A stretch of 64,000 nt of DNA from Paucibacter sediminis (lineage in GTDB: Bacteria; Pseudomonadota; Gammaproteobacteria; Burkholderiales; Burkholderiaceae_C). The DNA is taken from assembly GCF_030254645.1 (NCBI RefSeq), contig NZ_CP116346.1:4319001-4383000 (forward strand). Reading direction: 5' to 3'. The notes beneath the pieces are model-generated. The model had not been told where the DNA came from, did no database searches, and saw nothing but the letters and a program-made list of their open reading frames with translations. The position numbers and the translations under genes were made by a program. Below, in pieces: positions 18,265 through 27,296 of the stretch (positions are counted from its first letter, which is position 1; each line of letters opens with the position of its first letter).

Positions 18265-18693
18265 CTACTGCAGGGTGCCCTTGAGCACGTCGGCCATCGG
18301 CAGGGGCAGCACGGCGATGCCCTCCTCCACCAGCTCGCGCGTCTGCTCGGCGGTGGCACGGCCACGGATGCCGCGCTCCTCGGTCTCGCCATAGTGGATG
18401 CGGCGCGCCTCTTCGGTGAAACGCTCGCCCACGTCCTCGGTATTGGCCATCAGCTGCCGCACCGCCGCCATCACCCTGGCCTGCTCGTCCTTCATGCTGC
18501 TGGCCGGCTTGGGCTCGGCACGCAGATGGGAGACATTCAGCCGCGCCGCGGTGGGCAGGCGCTGCACCTGCTGGCTGCCGCACAGCGGGCAGGCCACCAG
18601 CCGGCGCTCCTGCTGCGACTCATAGTCCGCCGCGGAGCCAAACCAGGCTTCAAAGCGATGGCCATGTTCACAGGCGAGGTTCAGGACAAGCAT
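18265..18693 (-). CDS. DUF1178 family protein
   Basis: A 142-residue soluble protein. Its first 50 residues contain paired cysteines (CEHGHRFEAWF and CPLCGS), resembling a small zinc-ribbon. The conserved C-terminal block MANTEDVGERFTEEARRIHYGE, followed by RGIRGRATAEQTREL, is diagnostic of DUF1178. Function unknown. It is the last gene of the long minus-strand unit that begins at nuoA, 24 bases after the NUDIX gene. A short hairpin overlaps its stop but has no T tract. Confidence 0.85.
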   Translation of the reverse strand: MLVLNLACEHGHRFEAWFGSAADYESQQERRLVACPLCGSQQVQRLPTAARLNVSHLRAEPKPASSMKDEQARVMAAVRQLMANTEDVGERFTEEARRIHYGETEERGIRGRATAEQTRELVEEGIAVLPLPMADVLKGTLQ

Positions 18694-18717
18694 GCTCGAA
18701 TGATAGGCAGATGCCGT

Positions 18718-19314
18718 TCAACGCGCTGAGCGCGCCGGCTGCCAGTCCAGCGCCCATTGGCCCGCCTGCCAGCGCGCCAGCCAGAGCATCGCCACCAGGG
18801 TCTTGGCGTCGGTCAGCGCGCCGGCCTGGGCCAGCGCGTCCAGCTCGGCCGGGCTGTGCGTCACCAGGTCGAGGAACTCGCCCTCGTCGAGCTGGCGCGC
18901 GCCCGCGCTGAGGCCGCGCGCGAAGAAGATCTGGATGCCTTCGTCCGAATAGGCGATGGCGTTGTGCAGCACGCCGGCATGGGCCCATTCGCGCGCCTGG
19001 TAGCCGGTCTCCTCGCGCAGCTCGCGCTGGGCGCAGGCCAGCGCGCCCTCGCCCGCATCCAGCTTGCCGGCCGGAAACTCCAGCATCACGCGGCCCATCG
19101 GGTAGCGGTACTGGCGCTCCAGCAGCAGGCGGCCGTCGTCCAGCAGGGGCACGATCATCACCGCGCCGGGATGGCGGATGTATTCGCGCGCGGCCTCCCT
19201 GCCATCGGGCAGGCGGATGCGGTCGCGCCGCACGCGGAGGAAGTGGCCCTCGTAGACCGGCTGGGAGTCGAGGCACTGCTCGCGCAGATGCCCATCGTCG
19301 TCCTCGGCCTGCAT
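18718..19314 (-). CDS. NUDIX hydrolase, ADP-ribose pyrophosphatase-like
   Basis: A 198-residue NUDIX enzyme. The Nudix box spans GKLDAGEGALACAQRELREETGY (glycine, then E, REL, EE, G in canonical spacing), preceded by EFPAGK; the N-terminal region EGHFLRVRRDRIRLPDG is typical of ADP-ribose/sugar-nucleotide diphosphatases. Expected reaction: ADP-ribose to AMP and ribose-5-phosphate. The ATG at 19314 follows the DUF2818 stop by one base (TGAGATG), which supports it over an upstream start that would overlap DUF2818. An NADH-linked housekeeping role beside complex I is tempting but unproved. Confidence 0.9.
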   Translation of the reverse strand: MQAEDDDGHLREQCLDSQPVYEGHFLRVRRDRIRLPDGREAAREYIRHPGAVMIVPLLDDGRLLLERQYRYPMGRVMLEFPAGKLDAGEGALACAQRELREETGYQAREWAHAGVLHNAIAYSDEGIQIFFARGLSAGARQLDEGEFLDLVTHSPAELDALAQAGALTDAKTLVAMLWLARWQAGQWALDWQPARSAR

Positions 19315-19315
19315 C

Positions 19316-19624
19316 TCAGTCCTGGTGCCGGCCGCGGCGCAGATAGCGCCACACAAAGCCCGGGAAGCCCAGGGTGATGAAGAGGCACAGGCCGGCGGCA
19401 TAGAATTCCCAGCCTTGCGGCTGGCGCTGGCCCATGCGGGCCTCCAGCGCAAAGCCCAGGCCCAGGGTCAGGCAGGCCATCAGCAGCAGTTCCAGCAGGC
19501 GCCAGCCCACCGCCTTGGGTTGGCGCCTGGGGCCCAGCAGCAAGATACGCGAACTGAAATACGGCAGGTTGGCCGAGACCAGCGCCACCAGCAGCACCAG
19601 CCAGACGGCTGCGGTCTGATTCAT
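19316..19624 (-). CDS. DUF2818 membrane protein at the end of the nuo operon
   Basis: A 102-residue protein with three predicted membrane helices, opening MNQTAAVWLVLLVALVSANLPY and with the conserved RPPK-like turn replaced here by RRQPKAVGWRLLELLL. DUF2818 is regularly found directly after nuoN in betaproteobacteria, as here (16 bases apart), so a role in complex I assembly or as an accessory subunit is plausible but not shown. Confidence 0.85.
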   Translation of the reverse strand: MNQTAAVWLVLLVALVSANLPYFSSRILLLGPRRQPKAVGWRLLELLLMACLTLGLGFALEARMGQRQPQGWEFYAAGLCLFITLGFPGFVWRYLRRGRHQD

Positions 19625-19640
19625 CGAACGGACCTGGGGA

Positions 19641-21125
19641 TCAGCTCGCCAGCGTGCGCACGATGGCCTGGGCGCACATATTCATCAGGCCGCCGGGCAG
19701 CAGGCCGAACACCAGCACCGCGGCGCCGTTCAGCGACATCACCAGGCGCACATCGGTGGGCGCGGTGAGCGCCGAGCGATCGCTGGGTTCGTCGAAGAAC
19801 ATCACCTTGATGACGCGCAGGTAGTAGAAGGCGCCGACCAGGGACACCAGCACCGCCGCCACCGCCAGCCACAGATAGAGCTGCACATTGGTGGACACCA
19901 GGGCCTGCAGCACCGACAGCTTGGCGTAGAAGCCGGCCGTGGGCGGAATGCCCGCGAGCGAGAACATGAAGATGGTCATCACCAGCGCATACCAGGGGCT
20001 GCGCTTGGCCAGGCCGGCCAGATCGCTGATCTGCTCGGACTCATGGCCCTGGCGCGACAGCAGCATGATCATGCCGAAGCTGCCCAGCGTCGTCAGCACA
20101 TAGGTCACGGCGTAGAACATCGCCGAGCTGTAGGCATTGGCGGCCGAGAGCGTGTTGTTGTTGACCACGCCCGAGGCCAGGCCCAGCAGCATGAAGCCCA
20201 TCTGCGCGATGGTGGAATAGGCCAGCATGCGCTTGAGGTTGGTCTGCGCGATGGCGGCCAGATTGCCCACCAGCAGCGACATCACCGCCAGCACGATCAG
20301 CATCTGCTGCCAGTCCACCGCCAGGCCCAGCATGCCCTCCACCAGCAGGCGGATGGTGATGGCAAAGGCGGCCAGCTTGGGCGCACCGCCCAGCAGCAGC
20401 GTGGCGGCCGTGGGCGCGCCCTGGTAGACGTCGGGCACCCACATGTGGAAGGGTGCGGCGCCGAGCTTGAAGCCCAGGCCGGCGACCACGAAGACCACGC
20501 CGAAGATCAGCACGGACTTGTTGGGGGCGCCGGTGCTGATGACCTCGAACACGCGCGGGATCGACAGCGAACCGGTGGCGCCGTACATCATCGACAGGCC
20601 GTAGAGCAGGAAGCCGCTGGCCAGCGCACCCAGCACGAAGTACTTCATCGCGGCCTCGGTCGACACCGCATGGTCACGGCGCAGCGCCACCAGGGTGTAG
20701 AGCGAGAGGCTCATCAGTTCCAGGCCGAGGTAGATGACCAGGAAGTTGTTGGCCGACACCATGATGCAGATGCCCAGATAGGTCAGCAGGCTGAGCGTGA
20801 ACAGCTCGCCCTTGAGCATCTCGCGCGACTCGGCGTAGGGGCGCGCATAGACCAGGGTGACGATGGTGGCAACGGCCGCGAAGGCCGCCAGCAGATGGCC
20901 CATGGGGTCGGACACCACCATGCCCTGCATCGCATAGACGGTGCCGCCAGCGTTGAAGTAGCTGAAGTGCATGCCGGCCAGCACCGCCAGCGTCAGCTGG
21001 GTCAGCCAGTAGGTCGGCGTGCGGCGCGGGTCGGTGACGAACAGGTCCACCAGCGCCACCAGGCAGGACATGCCCAGCAGGACGATTTCGGGGTAAACCG
21101 CGAGCCAATTCATTTGGGTGTTCAT
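19641..21125 (-). CDS. nuoN: NADH-quinone oxidoreductase subunit N
   Basis: 494-residue antiporter-like membrane subunit of complex I, about fourteen helices. The broken-helix proton channel region is visible as GLGFKLGAAPFHMWVPDVYQG with the key lysine, and LKRMLAYSTIAQMGFML. Start at 21125 gives MNTQMNW; the second ATG at 21113 is an alternative. It lies 14 bases after nuoM. Confidence 0.97.
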   Translation of the reverse strand: MNTQMNWLAVYPEIVLLGMSCLVALVDLFVTDPRRTPTYWLTQLTLAVLAGMHFSYFNAGGTVYAMQGMVVSDPMGHLLAAFAAVATIVTLVYARPYAESREMLKGELFTLSLLTYLGICIMVSANNFLVIYLGLELMSLSLYTLVALRRDHAVSTEAAMKYFVLGALASGFLLYGLSMMYGATGSLSIPRVFEVISTGAPNKSVLIFGVVFVVAGLGFKLGAAPFHMWVPDVYQGAPTAATLLLGGAPKLAAFAITIRLLVEGMLGLAVDWQQMLIVLAVMSLLVGNLAAIAQTNLKRMLAYSTIAQMGFMLLGLASGVVNNNTLSAANAYSSAMFYAVTYVLTTLGSFGMIMLLSRQGHESEQISDLAGLAKRSPWYALVMTIFMFSLAGIPPTAGFYAKLSVLQALVSTNVQLYLWLAVAAVLVSLVGAFYYLRVIKVMFFDEPSDRSALTAPTDVRLVMSLNGAAVLVFGLLPGGLMNMCAQAIVRTLAS

Positions 21126-21139
21126 TTGCTTATCGGCCC

Positions 21140-22612
21140 TCAGAGCTTCGAGATGGCCACATGCTTGAGCAGCTCGGTGACCGAGACATGCATCACATCG
21201 GTGAAGGGCTTGGGATACACACCCATCCACAGCACCGCCGCGGCCAGCAGCGCCATCATCAGGAACTCGCGGCCGTTGATGTCCTTGAGTTCACGCACAT
21301 GATCGTTGCCAATGGCGCCGAAATAGACGCGCTTGTACATCCACAAGGTGTAGGCGGCGCCGAACACCAGGGCGGTGGCGGCGATCGCGCCGAGCCAGAA
21401 GTCGGCCTTCACCGTGCCCAGGATCACCATCCACTCGCCGACGAAGCCGCCGGTGGCCGGCAGGCCGCAGTTGGCCATGGCGAAGAACAGCGCGAAGGCA
21501 GCGAACTTGGGCATGGTGTTGACCACGCCGCCGTAGTCGGCGATCTCACGCGAATGCACGCGGTCGTAGAGCACGCCGATGGAGAGGAACATCGCGCCGG
21601 AGACAAAGCCGTGCGAGATCATCTGCACGATGCCGCCGGACACGCCCAGCTCGTTGAAGATGAAGAAGCCCAGGGTCACGAAACCCATGTGGGCGATGGA
21701 CGAGTAGGCCACCAGCTTCTTCATGTCCTTCTGCACCAGCGCCACCAGGCCGATGTAGACCACCGCGATCAGCGAGAGCGCGATGATGAACCAGGCGTAT
21801 TCGCGCGCCGCGTCGGGGGCGATGGGCAGCGAGAAGCGCAGGAAGCCATAGGCCCCCAGCTTCAGCATGATGGCCGCCAGCACCACCGAACCGCCGGTGG
21901 GCGCTTCCACGTGGGCGTCCGGCAGCCAGGTGTGCACCGGCCACATCGGCACCTTCACCGAGAAGGCCGCCAGGAAGGCGAAGAACAGCAGGGTCTGCGC
22001 GTTCAACGGCAGCGGCAGCTTGTGCCAGCTCAGGATGTCGAAGCTACCGCCCGACTTGTAGTACAGGTAGAGCAAGGCCACCAGCATCAAGAGCGAGCCG
22101 GCCAGCGTGTAGAGGAAGAACTTGAAGGCCGCATAGACGCGCCGCGGGCCGCCCCAGACGCCGATGATGATGTACATCGGGATCAGCGTGGCCTCGAAGA
22201 ACACATAGAACAGCATGCCGTCGAGCGCGCAGAACACGCCGATCATCAGTCCCGAGAGCACCAGGAAGGCGCCCATGTACTGGTTCACGCGCGACTGGAT
22301 CACCTCCCAGGCCGCCAGCACCACGATCACGGTGATGAAGGCCGTCAGCGGCACGAACCACATCGAGATGCCGTCCACGCCCAGGTGGTAGCGGATGTTG
22401 AAGCGATCGATCCAGGGCAGGTTCTCGCCGAACTGGGCAGCGGCCGTGCTGGTGTCGAAGCCGGTGATGAGCGGCAGCGTCACCAGGAAGCTGGTGACGG
22501 CGGCCACCAGGGCCAGCCAGCGCACGGTCTTGGCCTGGTCGTCACGCCCCAGGGCCAGCAGCACGAGGCCGCTGACGATGGGCAACCAGATGGAAATACT
22601 AAGCAAGGACAT
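21140..22612 (-). CDS. nuoM: NADH-quinone oxidoreductase subunit M
   Basis: 490-residue proton-pumping antiporter-like subunit. Shows GVDGISMWFVPLTAF, the conserved glutamate helix (FFEATLIPMYIIIGVWGG), the central-channel FSVKVPMWPVHTWLPDAHVEAPT with its lysine, and MKKLVAYSSIAHMGFVTLG. Standard length and position between nuoL and nuoN. Confidence 0.98.
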   Translation of the reverse strand: MSLLSISIWLPIVSGLVLLALGRDDQAKTVRWLALVAAVTSFLVTLPLITGFDTSTAAAQFGENLPWIDRFNIRYHLGVDGISMWFVPLTAFITVIVVLAAWEVIQSRVNQYMGAFLVLSGLMIGVFCALDGMLFYVFFEATLIPMYIIIGVWGGPRRVYAAFKFFLYTLAGSLLMLVALLYLYYKSGGSFDILSWHKLPLPLNAQTLLFFAFLAAFSVKVPMWPVHTWLPDAHVEAPTGGSVVLAAIMLKLGAYGFLRFSLPIAPDAAREYAWFIIALSLIAVVYIGLVALVQKDMKKLVAYSSIAHMGFVTLGFFIFNELGVSGGIVQMISHGFVSGAMFLSIGVLYDRVHSREIADYGGVVNTMPKFAAFALFFAMANCGLPATGGFVGEWMVILGTVKADFWLGAIAATALVFGAAYTLWMYKRVYFGAIGNDHVRELKDINGREFLMMALLAAAVLWMGVYPKPFTDVMHVSVTELLKHVAISKL

Positions 22613-22630
22613 TCTTGTTCTCCGCCCGGA

Positions 22631-24676
22631 TCAGAAACCCGCCAAGGCTCTGAATTGGGGCCCGATGTAAGGCCACAGCTGCCAGGTCATCAAGCCGATG
22701 ACGCCCAGAATCATCACCAGGGCATACCAGTACAGGTGGCCGGTCTGGACGCGCCGCACGAGGCCGGCAATGCCGCCCACCGCCCTGGCCGAGCCATTGA
22801 TCAGCACACCGTCGATCAGCGCGGCATCGCCGCCCTTCCACAGGCCCACGCCGATGGCGCGCGCCGCGGCGGCGAAGATGTTCTCGTTGATCCAGTCCAT
22901 GTAGTACTTGTTCTCCAGCACGTTCACGACGGGCTTGAAGACGCGCGCGATGGTGGCCGGGATGCTCGGCACCACCATGTAGAACACATAGGCCGTCACC
23001 ACGCCGCCCAGCGCCAGCCAGAACGGCAGCGCCGTCAGGCCATGGGTGGCCATCGCCACCGCGCCGTGGAACTCATGGGCCAGCTCCTCCATCGCGTGGT
23101 GGACCTCGTGGTTCACGAAGATCGCATCCTTGAAGAAGTCGCCGAACAGCATGGGCTGGATGGTCAGGTAGCCGATCACCACCGAGGGGATGGCCAGCAG
23201 GATCAGCGGTGCCGTCACCACCCAGGGCGACTCGTGCGGCTCGTGGTGGGCGCCGTGGTCGTCGTGGTGGTCATGCTCGCCCGGGAAGGGCTTGTGATGG
23301 AAATGTTCCTTGCCGTGGAAGACCAGGAAGTACATGCGGAAGGAATAGAAGGCCGTCACGAACACGCCCACGATCACCGCAAAGTACGCGAACTGCGCAC
23401 CCGGCAGGTGGCTGGCGTGCACCGCCTCGATGATCGAGTCCTTGGAATAGAAGCCCGAGAACAGCGGCGTGCCGATCAGCGCCAGCGAACCCAGCAGCGA
23501 GGTGATCCAGGTGATGGGCATGTACTTGCGCAGGCCGCCCATATTGCGGATGTCCTGGTCGTGGTGCATGCCGATGATGACCGAGCCCGCGCCGAGGAAC
23601 AGCAGCGCCTTGAAGAAGGCGTGCGTCATCAGGTGGAACACCGCCACCGAGTAGGCCGAGGCGCCCAGCGCCACCGTCATATAGCCCAGCTGCGACAGCG
23701 TCGAGTAGGCCACCACGCGCTTGATGTCGTTCTGGATGATCCCCAGGAAGCCCATGAAGAGCGCGGTGATGGCACCGATCACGAGCACGAAGTTCAGCGC
23801 CGTGTCGGACAGCTCGAACAGCGGGCTCATGCGGGCGACCATGAAGATGCCGGCCGTCACCATGGTGGCGGCGTGGATCAGCGCCGAGATCGGGGTCGGG
23901 CCCTCCATCGAATCGGGCAGCCAGACATGCAGAGGGAACTGCGCCGACTTGCCCATCGCGCCGATGAACAGGCAGATGCAGGCCACGCTCAGCATCATCC
24001 AGTCGCTGCCCCACAGCGGCGCCGGGAACTTGATCTGCGCGAGCTCGCCCGCCTTGGCAAAGGTCTCGGCATAGCTCAGCGAGCCGCCATAGGCGACCAG
24101 CAGGCCGATGCCCAGGATGAAGCCGAAGTCGCCCACGCGGTTGACCAGGAAGGCCTTCATGTTGGCGAAGATCGCCGTCGGCTTGGTGTACCAGAAGCCG
24201 ATCAGCAGGTAGGACACCAGACCCACCGCTTCCCAGCCGAAGAACAGCTGCAGCATGTTGTTGCTCATCACGAGCATCAGCATGGAGAAGGTGAACAGCG
24301 AGATGTAGGCGAAGAAGCGCTGGTAGCCGGGGTCTTCCTCCATGTAGCCGATGGTGTAGATGTGCACCATCAGCGAGACGAAGGTCACCACGCACATCAT
24401 CATGGCGGTGAGGCCGTCGACCAGGAAGCCGACTTCCATCTTCAGGCCGCCCAGCACCATCCATTCGTAGACGGTCTGGTTGAAGCGCGCGCCGTCGATG
24501 GCCACCGACTTCAGCGTCATCGCCGAGATGATGAAGGCGATCAGCACGCCCAGGATGGTGAGCGTGTGGGCGCCGCGGCGGCCGATCTGCTTGCCGAAGA
24601 AGCCGGCCGCGATGGCACCGGCCAGGGGCGCCAGCGGCACCGCCAGCAGCAGGTTCTGTGAGAGTTGTGCGGACAT
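22631..24676 (-). CDS. nuoL: NADH-quinone oxidoreductase subunit L
   Basis: 681-residue distal proton-pumping subunit with the long lateral helix at its C-terminus. Signatures: FFGWEAVGLVSYLLIGFW, GKSAQFPLHVWLPDSMEGPTPISALIHAATMVTAG, and DIKRVVAYSTLSQLGYM. An unusual loop around residues 460-485 is crowded with histidine and acidic residues (EHDHHDDHGAHHEPHE). Eighteen bases separate it from nuoM, seven from nuoK. Confidence 0.98.
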   Translation of the reverse strand: MSAQLSQNLLLAVPLAPLAGAIAAGFFGKQIGRRGAHTLTILGVLIAFIISAMTLKSVAIDGARFNQTVYEWMVLGGLKMEVGFLVDGLTAMMMCVVTFVSLMVHIYTIGYMEEDPGYQRFFAYISLFTFSMLMLVMSNNMLQLFFGWEAVGLVSYLLIGFWYTKPTAIFANMKAFLVNRVGDFGFILGIGLLVAYGGSLSYAETFAKAGELAQIKFPAPLWGSDWMMLSVACICLFIGAMGKSAQFPLHVWLPDSMEGPTPISALIHAATMVTAGIFMVARMSPLFELSDTALNFVLVIGAITALFMGFLGIIQNDIKRVVAYSTLSQLGYMTVALGASAYSVAVFHLMTHAFFKALLFLGAGSVIIGMHHDQDIRNMGGLRKYMPITWITSLLGSLALIGTPLFSGFYSKDSIIEAVHASHLPGAQFAYFAVIVGVFVTAFYSFRMYFLVFHGKEHFHHKPFPGEHDHHDDHGAHHEPHESPWVVTAPLILLAIPSVVIGYLTIQPMLFGDFFKDAIFVNHEVHHAMEELAHEFHGAVAMATHGLTALPFWLALGGVVTAYVFYMVVPSIPATIARVFKPVVNVLENKYYMDWINENIFAAAARAIGVGLWKGGDAALIDGVLINGSARAVGGIAGLVRRVQTGHLYWYALVMILGVIGLMTWQLWPYIGPQFRALAGF

Positions 24677-24683
24677 GTTCTTA

Positions 24684-25010
24684 TCAGCCCTTCAAGGCGT
24701 CCAGTTCTTCCACATTGATGCTGGCGCGATTGCGGAACAACACCACCAGGATCGCGAGGCCGATCGCCGATTCGGCGGCCGCCACGGTCAGGATGAAGAA
24801 CACGAAGACTTGGCCCGCCATGTCGCCCAGGTAGTGCGAGAAGGCCACGAAGTTCAGATTCACCGCCAGCAGCATCAGCTCGATCGCCATCAGGATGACG
24901 ATCAGGTTCTTGCGGTTCATGAAGATGCCGATCACCGAGAGCGCAAACAGCAGCGCGCCCAGGGTGAGGAAATGTCCCAGCGTGAGACCGGTAGCTACGG
25001 CACCCATCAT
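24684..25010 (-). CDS. nuoK: NADH-quinone oxidoreductase subunit K
   Basis: 108-residue, three-helix membrane subunit (MrpC-like). The two conserved membrane glutamates appear in [16 protein letters not shown] and [18 protein letters not shown] stands four bases before the ATG at 25010, which overlaps the nuoJ stop (ATGA); a second ATG follows directly. Confidence 0.97.
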   Translation of the reverse strand: MMGAVATGLTLGHFLTLGALLFALSVIGIFMNRKNLIVILMAIELMLLAVNLNFVAFSHYLGDMAGQVFVFFILTVAAAESAIGLAILVVLFRNRASINVEELDALKG

Positions 25011-25648
25011 GCGGCTCCTTCGTTCTTGTCGGCAGCGGGGGCTGCGGGCAGTTCCACCGTGGGCTGCATCTTCAGCACGCGCAGGCGGTCGGCCTTCTGG
25101 ACCTTGACCTGCTCGGCCGGGTCCTGGTAGCGCGAATCCTTGCGGCGGCGCAGCGTCAGCGCGATGGCGGCGATGATGGCCACCAGCAGCAGCACGGCTG
25201 CGATCTCGAGCGGATACAGGTATTGCGTGTAGATCGCAATGCCCAGCATCTTGCTATTGCCCAGCTGGGCCGAGACCGGATCCAGCGCCGGTGCCTCGCT
25301 GAGGCGGAAACCGCTCATCAGCACCGCGGCCATTTCCAGCGCGATGAAGGCGCCCACCAGGCCCGCCAGCGGCAGATGCTTCCAGAAGCCCTGCCGGATG
25401 CTGTCGGTGTTGATGTCCAGCATCATCACGACGAACAGGAACAGCACCATCACGGCGCCGATGTAGACCAGCACCAGGGCGATCGCCAGGAACTCGGCCT
25501 TCAGCAGCATCCAGATGCAGGAGCCGGTGAAGAAGGCCAGGATCAGGAACAGGGCCGAATGCACGGTGCTCTTGGCCGTGATGACACGGAACGAAGAGGC
25601 CAGCAAGATGGCCGAGAAAACGTAGAACAGCGCAGTGGTTGTTTGCAT
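25007..25648 (-). CDS. nuoJ: NADH-quinone oxidoreductase subunit J
   Basis: 213-residue membrane subunit with five helices; the pi-bulge helix region [24 protein letters not shown] is clear. A charged, alanine/proline-rich C-terminal tail of about 45 residues extends into the cytoplasm. The start at 25648 (MQTTTALFY) is chosen because the 20 upstream codons are not family-like. Confidence 0.96.
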   Translation of the reverse strand: MQTTTALFYVFSAILLASSFRVITAKSTVHSALFLILAFFTGSCIWMLLKAEFLAIALVLVYIGAVMVLFLFVVMMLDINTDSIRQGFWKHLPLAGLVGAFIALEMAAVLMSGFRLSEAPALDPVSAQLGNSKMLGIAIYTQYLYPLEIAAVLLLVAIIAAIALTLRRRKDSRYQDPAEQVKVQKADRLRVLKMQPTVELPAAPAADKNEGAA

Positions 25649-25707
25649 GGGAATCCTGCAAGCGTCAGCTGTGTGAGGGGCCAGGCGCAAGACCTGACCC
25701 TCAGCCA

Positions 25708-26190
25708 TCAGCGGTACTTGGCGTCGGCCTCCTTGGTGGCTGCGATCTCTTTTTCATAACGGTCGCCAACGGCCAGGAGCATGTCCTTGGTGAAGTACAG
25801 GTCGCCGCGCTTTTCGCCGTGGTATTCGAAGATCGGCGTCTCGACGATCGAATCCACCGGGCAGCTCTCCTCGCAGAAGCCGCAGAAGATGCACTTGGTG
25901 AGGTCGATGTCGTAGCGCGTGGTGCGGCGGCTGCCGTCCTCGCGCACGTCCGACTCGATGGTGATCGCCATCGCCGGGCAGACCGCCTCGCAGAGCTTGC
26001 AGGCGATGCAACGCTCTTCGCCGTTCTCGTAGCGGCGCAGCGCGTGCAGACCGCGGAAGCGCGGCGACAGCGGCGTCTTCTCTTCCGGGAACTGCACCGT
26101 GATGTTGCGCGAGAGGAAATGCCGGCCGGTCAGGGCCATGCCCTTGAACAGCTCGGTGAGCAAGAAGCTCTTGAGGAAATGTTTGACCAT
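25708..26190 (-). CDS. nuoI: NADH-quinone oxidoreductase subunit I (two 4Fe-4S clusters)
   Basis: 160-residue peripheral-arm ferredoxin-like subunit carrying clusters N6a and N6b: [12 protein letters not shown] and [12 protein letters not shown] give the eight cysteine ligands. The ATG at 26190 is preferred; a GTG one codon earlier (26193) is also in frame. It passes electrons from NuoG toward NuoB. Confidence 0.98.
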   Translation of the reverse strand: MVKHFLKSFLLTELFKGMALTGRHFLSRNITVQFPEEKTPLSPRFRGLHALRRYENGEERCIACKLCEAVCPAMAITIESDVREDGSRRTTRYDIDLTKCIFCGFCEESCPVDSIVETPIFEYHGEKRGDLYFTKDMLLAVGDRYEKEIAATKEADAKYR

Positions 26191-26194
26191 CACG

Positions 26195-27292
26195 TCACTT
26201 CCAGATGTTCAGCGGCGACTGGATCCACAGTCCGACCACAACAAGCCAGATCAGGGTCACGGGAATGAAGATCTTCCAGCCCAGACGCATGATCTGGTCG
26301 TAGCGGAAGCGGGGGAATGTGGCGCGCACCCACAGGAACATGGTGACGACGACGAACATCTTTGCGAACAGCCAGAACCAGTTCCAGAACGGCAGCGTGG
26401 CTTTGATGAGGGCCGGCGTTTCCATGCCCAGCAGGCTCCAGGAAATCGGTGCCGACCAGCCGCCCAGGAACATCACCGAGGCCATCGTGGAGACCAGGAT
26501 CATGTTGGCGTATTCGGCCAGGAAGAACATCGCGAACGCCATGCCCGAGTACTCGATCATGTGGCCGGCCACGATCTCCGACTCGCCTTCCACCACGTCG
26601 AAGGGGTGACGGTTGGTTTCGGCCAAGCCCGAGATGAAGTAGACGACGAAGATCGGCAGCAGGGGCAGCCAGTTCCACGACAGGAAGTTCATGCCCATCG
26701 CAGCGAAGCGGCCGGTCTCCTGCGAGATCACGATCTGGCTCATGTTCATGCTACCGGTGACCATCAGCACCACCACCAGCGCGAAGCCCATCGCGATTTC
26801 ATAGGACACCATCTGGGCCGAGGCGCGCAGCGCGCCCAGGAAGGCGTACTTCGAGTTGGAGGCCCAGCCGGCGATGATGACGCCGTAGACCTCCAGCGAG
26901 GTGATGGCCATCAGGAACAGCAGGCCGGCGTTCACGTCCGCCACCGCGGCCTGCGGGCCGAAGGGCACCACCGCCCAGGCCGCCAGGGACGGCATGATGG
27001 TCATGATGGGGCCGAGGAAGTACAGGCCTTTGTTGGCCGCCGTCGGGATGATGATCTCCTTGAAGATCAGCTTCACCGCATCGGCGATCGGGGTCAGCAG
27101 GCCGTAGGGGCCGACGCGGTTCGGGCCCGGGCGGATCTGCGACCAGCCGATGGCCTTGCGCTCCCAGAGCGTCAGGTAGGCGACGAACAACATCAGCGGT
27201 GCCACCACCGCGATGATCTTGAGCAGGCTCCAGATGACGGGCCAGAAGCCGCCCAGGAGCGCGTTGCCGGATTGATAGAGGCTGTCGATCAT
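26195..27292 (-). CDS. nuoH: NADH-quinone oxidoreductase subunit H
   Basis: 365-residue membrane subunit forming the quinone chamber with NuoB and NuoD. Conserved loops: [42 protein letters not shown] and the closing [17 protein letters not shown]. Four bases after nuoG; start at MIDSLY (27292) rather than six codons earlier inside nuoG. Confidence 0.98.
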   Translation of the reverse strand: MIDSLYQSGNALLGGFWPVIWSLLKIIAVVAPLMLFVAYLTLWERKAIGWSQIRPGPNRVGPYGLLTPIADAVKLIFKEIIIPTAANKGLYFLGPIMTIMPSLAAWAVVPFGPQAAVADVNAGLLFLMAITSLEVYGVIIAGWASNSKYAFLGALRASAQMVSYEIAMGFALVVVLMVTGSMNMSQIVISQETGRFAAMGMNFLSWNWLPLLPIFVVYFISGLAETNRHPFDVVEGESEIVAGHMIEYSGMAFAMFFLAEYANMILVSTMASVMFLGGWSAPISWSLLGMETPALIKATLPFWNWFWLFAKMFVVVTMFLWVRATFPRFRYDQIMRLGWKIFIPVTLIWLVVVGLWIQSPLNIWK

Positions 27293-27296
27293 GGGT

